From Atrina japonica (Eukaryota; Mollusca; Bivalvia; Pterioida; Pinnidae): DNA of 64,000 nucleotides. Both the position numbers and the translations under genes were made by a program. Positions 61,766 to 64,000 of the stretch are shown one piece after another (position 1 is the first letter of the stretch; each line of letters starts with the position of its first letter). The notes below the pieces were generated by a model. It ran no database searches, was not told the origin of the DNA, and worked only from the letters and a program-made list of their open reading frames with translations. The stretch lies in contig BROG01000450.1 of assembly GCA_030159075.1 (NCBI GenBank), forward strand, positions 310,001 through 374,000. The letters run 5' to 3'.

Positions 61766-64000
61766 CCTTAAGTTGCTCACCTGGCAAAAATGGTCAACAT
61801 TGCAGAAAACATAAAAAATGAGTAAAAGATAAAATGGCAAATAAACATGAAAAACAGTAGGCTCATTGGGCCTTAATAATTACCTGATTGAAATGTATTT
61901 ACTGATTATATATTGAAAAGCAACCAAATGCATGAAAAAATTCATTGAAAAGGAGAATTAACTTGCATAAGGGTAGACTTGCCTTGCCGATTTTTCTATA
62001 GATCTTTCAAGATAATGTGTAACAACAATAAAAACATGCAAAATCCATTTAAAAGGGGAAATAACTTTCACAAGGATCACCCTCACAATTTCTGCAGAAT
62101 AAATTTTTTGTAGATCTTTGTGGTGATCACTGAACAATAGGGAAAAACAGCCCAAAACATGAAAATATCAACTTAAAAGGGAAAATAACTCCCATAAGGG
62201 TCAACCTGAGAATTTAATTCTTGCTGACTTTTTTGTAGATCTTTGTGTGATGAACATCTATTATACTTTTCAAGATAATAGGACAAAACTGTCAAAAACA
62301 CGAGAAATCCACAAAAAGGGGAAATAACTCCCAAAAGGGGCAACCTGACAATTTCTGCCCTATTGACTTTTTTTGTAAATCTTTGAACCTGAGACAATTT
62401 CAGCCCTGTTTATTTTCTTAATAAGACAAAACTGTCAAAAACATGAAAAATCATTAAAGGGGAAAACAACTCCCAAAAGGTGTGACCAGAACATTTACTT
62501 TTTTGTAGATCTTTGAATGCTGAACATTTTTGCTTCTTTCACTTTTACTCTACCTATTTTACTTTTCAAGAAAATGTCAAAAAACATCCAAACACATGAA
62601 AAGTCAACTTAAAGGGGAAATAACTCCCATAAGGCACAATCTGTCAATATCGGCCCCATGTGACATTTTTGCTTCTTTCACTTTTACCCTACCTATTATA
62701 CTTTCCAAGATAATGTCAAAAAACATCCAAAAACATGGAAAATTCACTTAAAACGGGAAATAACTCCCTTAAGGGGCAACCTGACAATTTCAACCCTTTG
62801 ACTTTTTTGTACATCTTTGCATGCTGAACATTTTTGCTTCTCTCACTTTTACTCCACCTATTATACTTTTCAAGATAATGTCAAAAACCATCCAAAAACA
62901 TGAAAAATTCACAAAAAAAGGGAAATAACTCACATAAGGCTTGACCTGACAATTTCTACCAAAATGAAATATTAGTAGATTTTTGAAAGCCGCTCATTTT
63001 AAGGTAATGGTTTTTTTCTCTAGCTTTAATAATTTTGGAGATACATGTATTAAATAAAAAATATCTGCTGACTCATTTGTTCTATATTTAGCCATGGCAG
63101 AAATGTTTGGTCCTAGCCCCTTTTCATCCGCAAACTTTATGTAGCTTTACATTGTTATACTTCCTGTCAAGTTTGGTTTAAATTGGTCCAATGGTTCTGG
63201 AGAAGTAGTCAAAAATATTGAAAAGTTTACAGAAAAAAATTGTATTTTCCATTTACTTAAGTGTCTGTGACCTCGACCTTTGACCCCATGACCTTGAAAT
63301 TTTGTCCAAAATGATCCTCAAGTAATTTCTAACAACTTTCTCATACATCTTTGTATACAAATAGTCAATCAGTTTTGAGTTATTGAACAATTTGTAATAC
63401 AATTGTGTTACTGAAGAGTCTCAAATTTGGATTCTGCATTATCCATCTTAACACAGCAATTTCCTGTCTTTGATATCAGTTTTTAAATATTTTTTTTTAC
63501 CTTGACCTTTCATCAAATGTACTTGAAAATTTCATTACAAAAGACTTGTGCACATGTACAGTAAAACTTGCAGTATAGGCCACCTCTGTATAAAGGGCAC
63601 CTGTCTAAAAAGGCCAATCAAACATAAGCTTTGTTAACTTTTTTATAATGAGTAAACCTTTTTATAAAGGCCACCTGTCTATAACAGCTACTTTTGCCTG
63701 TCCCCATTAGTGATCTTTAAAGACAAGTTTGACTTGTATTAAAATGTAAATTTAATAGAACAAATTATATGTACAATTAAAAAATAATTTTTCTTACCTC
63801 AGAAAAACTTAAGAAGCTTTCAATTGAATTGATCTCACCATCTGTAAAAATAAGAACATACATGTGTATGAAATGTAATTATTTTTTTTATTTTTCATTT
63901 TCATTTACACTTAATCCACACTACAGTGACAAACAAAAATAGTTGGTTGCAAAGGCAGATCATATACATTGTTGCTCACCTGTTTTATGCTTGTTATATT
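51046..64000 (-). CDS. SCCPDH: SCCPDH, C-terminal 251 residues (partial gene)
   Basis: Saccharopine-dehydrogenase-like oxidoreductase. Minus-strand exons in order: 63798-63841, 61228-61358, 58676-58793, 57014-57127, 54633-54689, 53126-53240, 51859-51940 and 51046-51142. All are GT-AG with consistent phases. The sum of 758 nt gives 251 residues plus a split codon and a stop. With a vertebrate length of about 429 residues, the missing 5' part would be about 178 residues: the NAD(P)-binding Rossmann domain, beyond the right edge. Family landmarks are [33 protein letters not shown], a hydrophobic segment, [10 protein letters not shown] and [10 protein letters not shown]. The protein lacks the lysine-pathway role of true saccharopine dehydrogenase. 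It is reported on lipid droplets and membranes, and its substrate is unknown. It converges with HHIPL. Confidence 0.93.
51143..51858 (-). other. SCCPDH intron with a 148-bp duplication
   Basis: Two copies of a 148-bp segment begin at GATTGGGGGCCAATTGGTA near 51324 and 51472. Each includes AGCAGGGCTTATACTACAGG and ends CAATGACAGCCCTGTTAG. The end resembles the hAT-like MITE terminus at 28485, so each copy may carry an internally deleted relative. Confidence 0.7.
51859..51940 (-). CDS. SCCPDH: SCCPDH exon (PGYVATP)
   Basis: Acceptor TTGATCTTTCAG, donor AATGA|GTAAGT, 82 nt. It encodes [20 protein letters not shown] and KDKLPN, matching the conserved [13 protein letters not shown] helix. The split codon from the previous exon gives Glu before Pro. 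Confidence 0.94.
52000..53040. repeat. About 29-bp minisatellite
   Basis: Roughly 1 kb of degenerate units ATTTTATCACAAAACTATCA-CACCTTGGG of 27-32 bp. Left units carry GACTCRTACATTGA instead and right units are more uniform. A block with ACTGAGCTTTTATCTCAGAC occurs near 52208 and 52527, indicating a larger duplication. Frames stay open over about 100 codons by unit length only. Confidence 0.88.
53126..53240 (-). CDS. SCCPDH: SCCPDH exon ([10 protein letters not shown])
   Basis: Acceptor TTGTCTTCTAG, donor CCAG|GTAAAC, 115 nt, enters in phase 0. It encodes [15 protein letters not shown] followed by a Lys/Asp-rich loop and [10 protein letters not shown]. Vertebrate relatives have a similar beta-strand pair with the F.G.G motif near this point; here it reads FVSKGW. 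Confidence 0.92.
53241..54632 (-). other. SCCPDH intron, no feature seen
   Basis: 1.4 kb of AT-rich sequence. I see no repeat family, structured element or extra exon in it. Confidence 0.6.
54633..54689 (-). CDS. SCCPDH: SCCPDH 57-nt microexon
   Basis: Acceptor ATTACAG after a T-rich tract, donor AAAGAG|GTATTG. It has 19 codons, phase 0 on both sides: [19 protein letters not shown]. It supplies the FP.FF..G.F...GP segment that SCCPDH proteins have between the hydrophobic segment and the next domain, which explains why the neighbouring exons alone looked too short. Confidence 0.88.
54908..55362. mobile_element. TA-flanked MITE, 455 bp
   Basis: Ends CAGTCGATTCCACTTATTTG and TTTAGAGGAATCCACTG with TA on both sides. 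The interior repeats TTCCYGTTAATTGCATA several times. The CAGT termini and TA sites suggest a pogo-like derivative, longer than the other copies here. Confidence 0.65.
55540..55678. repeat. Imperfect palindrome
   Basis: The inner stem AGACTGCACTTGATTGT (55585-55601) and ACAATCAAGTGCAGTCT (55612-55628) is perfect over 17 bp with a 10-base loop. The outer arms GACAAAACTACACATGTGTT and AACATTTGTGTGGTTTTGT extend it with mismatches. Confidence 0.75.
56695..56830. repeat. AC microsatellite
   Basis: About 135 bp of (AC)n with ATGC, ATAC and CTC interruptions. Its translation gives only Cys/Val-rich open frames on the minus strand. Confidence 0.92.
57014..57127 (-). CDS. SCCPDH: SCCPDH exon (hydrophobic segment)
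   Basis: Acceptor GTAGATTCAG, donor TTGGCA|GTAAGC, 114 nt = 38 codons, phase 0 on both sides. It encodes [20 protein letters not shown] followed by VLFGVMAKF and LTRRLLLA. This is a hydrophobic stretch long enough to lie in a membrane or lipid surface, as in vertebrate SCCPDH. Confidence 0.92.
57240..58160. repeat. 55-57-bp minisatellite
   Basis: About 16 units of AAAAAGATTGCAACATTAGG-TGCTGTATTTATTATCAACT-TTACTGAGGTCAGCT. Unit lengths vary from about 51 to 58 bp through small deletions near TGYTGATTTA, and there are two GATTGCTACATAGG variants in adjacent units (57557 and 57613). The CAGCTAAAAAGATTGC junction is the most conserved part. Confidence 0.92.
58676..58793 (-). CDS. SCCPDH: SCCPDH exon ([14 protein letters not shown])
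   Basis: Acceptor TCTTTTACAG, donor AGACCT|GTAAGT, 118 nt. One base completes an Arg codon. It encodes [16 protein letters not shown], then [18 protein letters not shown]. The [13 protein letters not shown] motif is the strongest family signature in the window. Confidence 0.95.
58794..61227 (-). other. SCCPDH intron with dispersed repeats
   Basis: 2.4 kb. It contains repeat sequence with CCATAACTCTGGCAAATATG and a thrice-repeated TTCRCYRGRGCATRAAA motif (58840-59230). A SINE family 2 copy (59268-59480) and a GGGGCCATAACTTTGCACAT block (about 60420-60735) that ends in GTACGGACAACGGTATACC follow. The last resembles the 3' part of a dispersed mollusc repeat. No extra exon is seen. Confidence 0.6.
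59268..59480 (+). mobile_element. SINE family 2 copy, forward
   Basis: tRNA-like head GTGGCCGCCATAGGCAAGTG followed by GTTAGACTATCATGCTTTGA and the B-box-like CAGGTTTGAGCCCC. The body has AACCTAAGCTGATTTCTTTT. It gives the orientation for the whole family. Confidence 0.65.
61228..61358 (-). CDS. SCCPDH: SCCPDH exon (TLESAVYGF)
   Basis: Acceptor TTTCTGTCAAG, donor AAGAG|GTATGA, 131 nt. It encodes [20 protein letters not shown] then [15 protein letters not shown]. The T.ESA.YGF...L.KLRK pattern is typical of SCCPDH. It ends after two bases of an Arg codon. Confidence 0.93.
61396..61638 (-). mobile_element. SINE family 2 copy
   Basis: On the minus strand the head GGGGCCTCCGTGGCAAAGTG leads into GTAAGAGCATCATGCTTTGA. 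The far end is TTGGTGTAAAACACTAT. It lies about 40 bp from the SCCPDH exon. Confidence 0.65.
61700..61761. repeat. TA microsatellite
   Basis: About 62 bp of pure (TA)n. The Ile/Tyr open frames on both strands are artefacts of it. Confidence 0.95.
61940..62960. repeat. Diverged tandem repeat around GGGGAAATAACTCCC
   Basis: Eight diverged copies of AAAAGGGGAAATAACTCCCA, often followed by TAAGGGGCAACCTGACAATT. They lie near 61947, 62050, 62175, 62315, 62457, 62612, 62750 and 62913, spaced 100-160 bp. Each is followed by a TTTTTGTAGATCTTTG segment and a CAAGATAATGTCAAAAAC segment. It occupies an SCCPDH intron. Confidence 0.75.
62961..63558. repeat. Dispersed-repeat-like sequence
   Basis: Contains CTGTCAAGTTTGGTTTAAAT-TGGTCCAATGGTTCTGGAGA and later GACCTCGACCTTTGACCCCA-TGACCTTGAA. 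Such strings are common in dispersed repeats of invertebrate genomes. No coding sequence or terminal repeat could be defined. Confidence 0.4.
63559..63737. mobile_element. Pogo/Tigger-like MITE
   Basis: Left end TA-CAGTAAAACTTGCAGTATA and a decayed right end AAGACAAGTTTGACTTGTA. The interior has TATAAAGGGCACCTGTCT and TATAAAGGCCACCTGTCT. It lies about 60 bp downstream, in the sense of transcription, of the SCCPDH exon at 63798. Confidence 0.6.
63798..63841 (-). CDS. SCCPDH: SCCPDH first exon inside the window
   Basis: Acceptor TTATTTTTACAG, donor CTGAG|GTAAGA, 44 nt. After two bases of a split codon it encodes [14 protein letters not shown], matching the G...S.ESFL segment that follows the Rossmann domain in the family. 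Upstream exons lie beyond 64000. Confidence 0.85.

Noticed and set aside
61553..61840. Open frames across the TA repeat.
   Set aside because: They consist largely of Ile-Tyr repeats from (TA)n and part of a SINE.

Overview
The window is AT-rich eukaryotic DNA from an animal, most likely a bivalve or other mollusc. Two intron-rich genes with conserved animal orthologues sit among dense repeats: tRNA-derived SINEs, small DNA-transposon derivatives (MITEs), minisatellites and a long satellite. The mollusc assignment is inference. It rests on the SINE with a 3' tail around GGGACGTTAAAC, the dispersed repeat that opens with AGCTCACCTGA and ends with GGTGAGCGATACAGG, and the frequent ACATGTA motif.

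Left part (1-15650). There is no host gene here. A dispersed mollusc-type repeat (about 595-1977) is followed by a tandem satellite with a unit of about 388 bp and 23 recognisable units (3418-5144 and 8240-15370). A 5'-truncated, decayed non-LTR retrotransposon on the minus strand (5145-8239) splits the satellite inside one unit. Each satellite unit carries about four copies of a TGTTCGGT core, and this core is also multiplied outside full units at the array's right edge, only about 320 bp before the first gene's start codon.

Middle part (15974-39939, possibly to 45854, plus strand). This is a complete hedgehog-interacting-protein-like gene (HHIPL family) in 8 coding exons. All splice phases agree and give a 656-residue protein: signal peptide, folate-receptor-like cysteine-rich domain, glucose/sorbosone-dehydrogenase-type beta-propeller, and a hydrophobic C-terminus that looks like a GPI-anchor signal. 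A donor inside the last exon and an in-phase exon at 45670-45854 would instead give a very basic C-terminus (693 residues). The end of exon 3, with its splice donor, is tandemly copied five times at 46-bp spacing. The introns hold most of the SINEs, MITEs and minisatellites.

Right part (51046-64000, minus strand). Eight exons with consistent phases encode the C-terminal 251 residues of SCCPDH (saccharopine-dehydrogenase-like oxidoreductase). The N-terminal Rossmann half lies beyond the right edge. The two genes converge tail to tail, and nothing in the sequence links their functions. The SCCPDH introns carry two minisatellites, a diverged tandem repeat, further SINEs and MITEs, and AC and TA microsatellites.

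All calls come from reading the sequence. No database search, alignment or transcript data was available.
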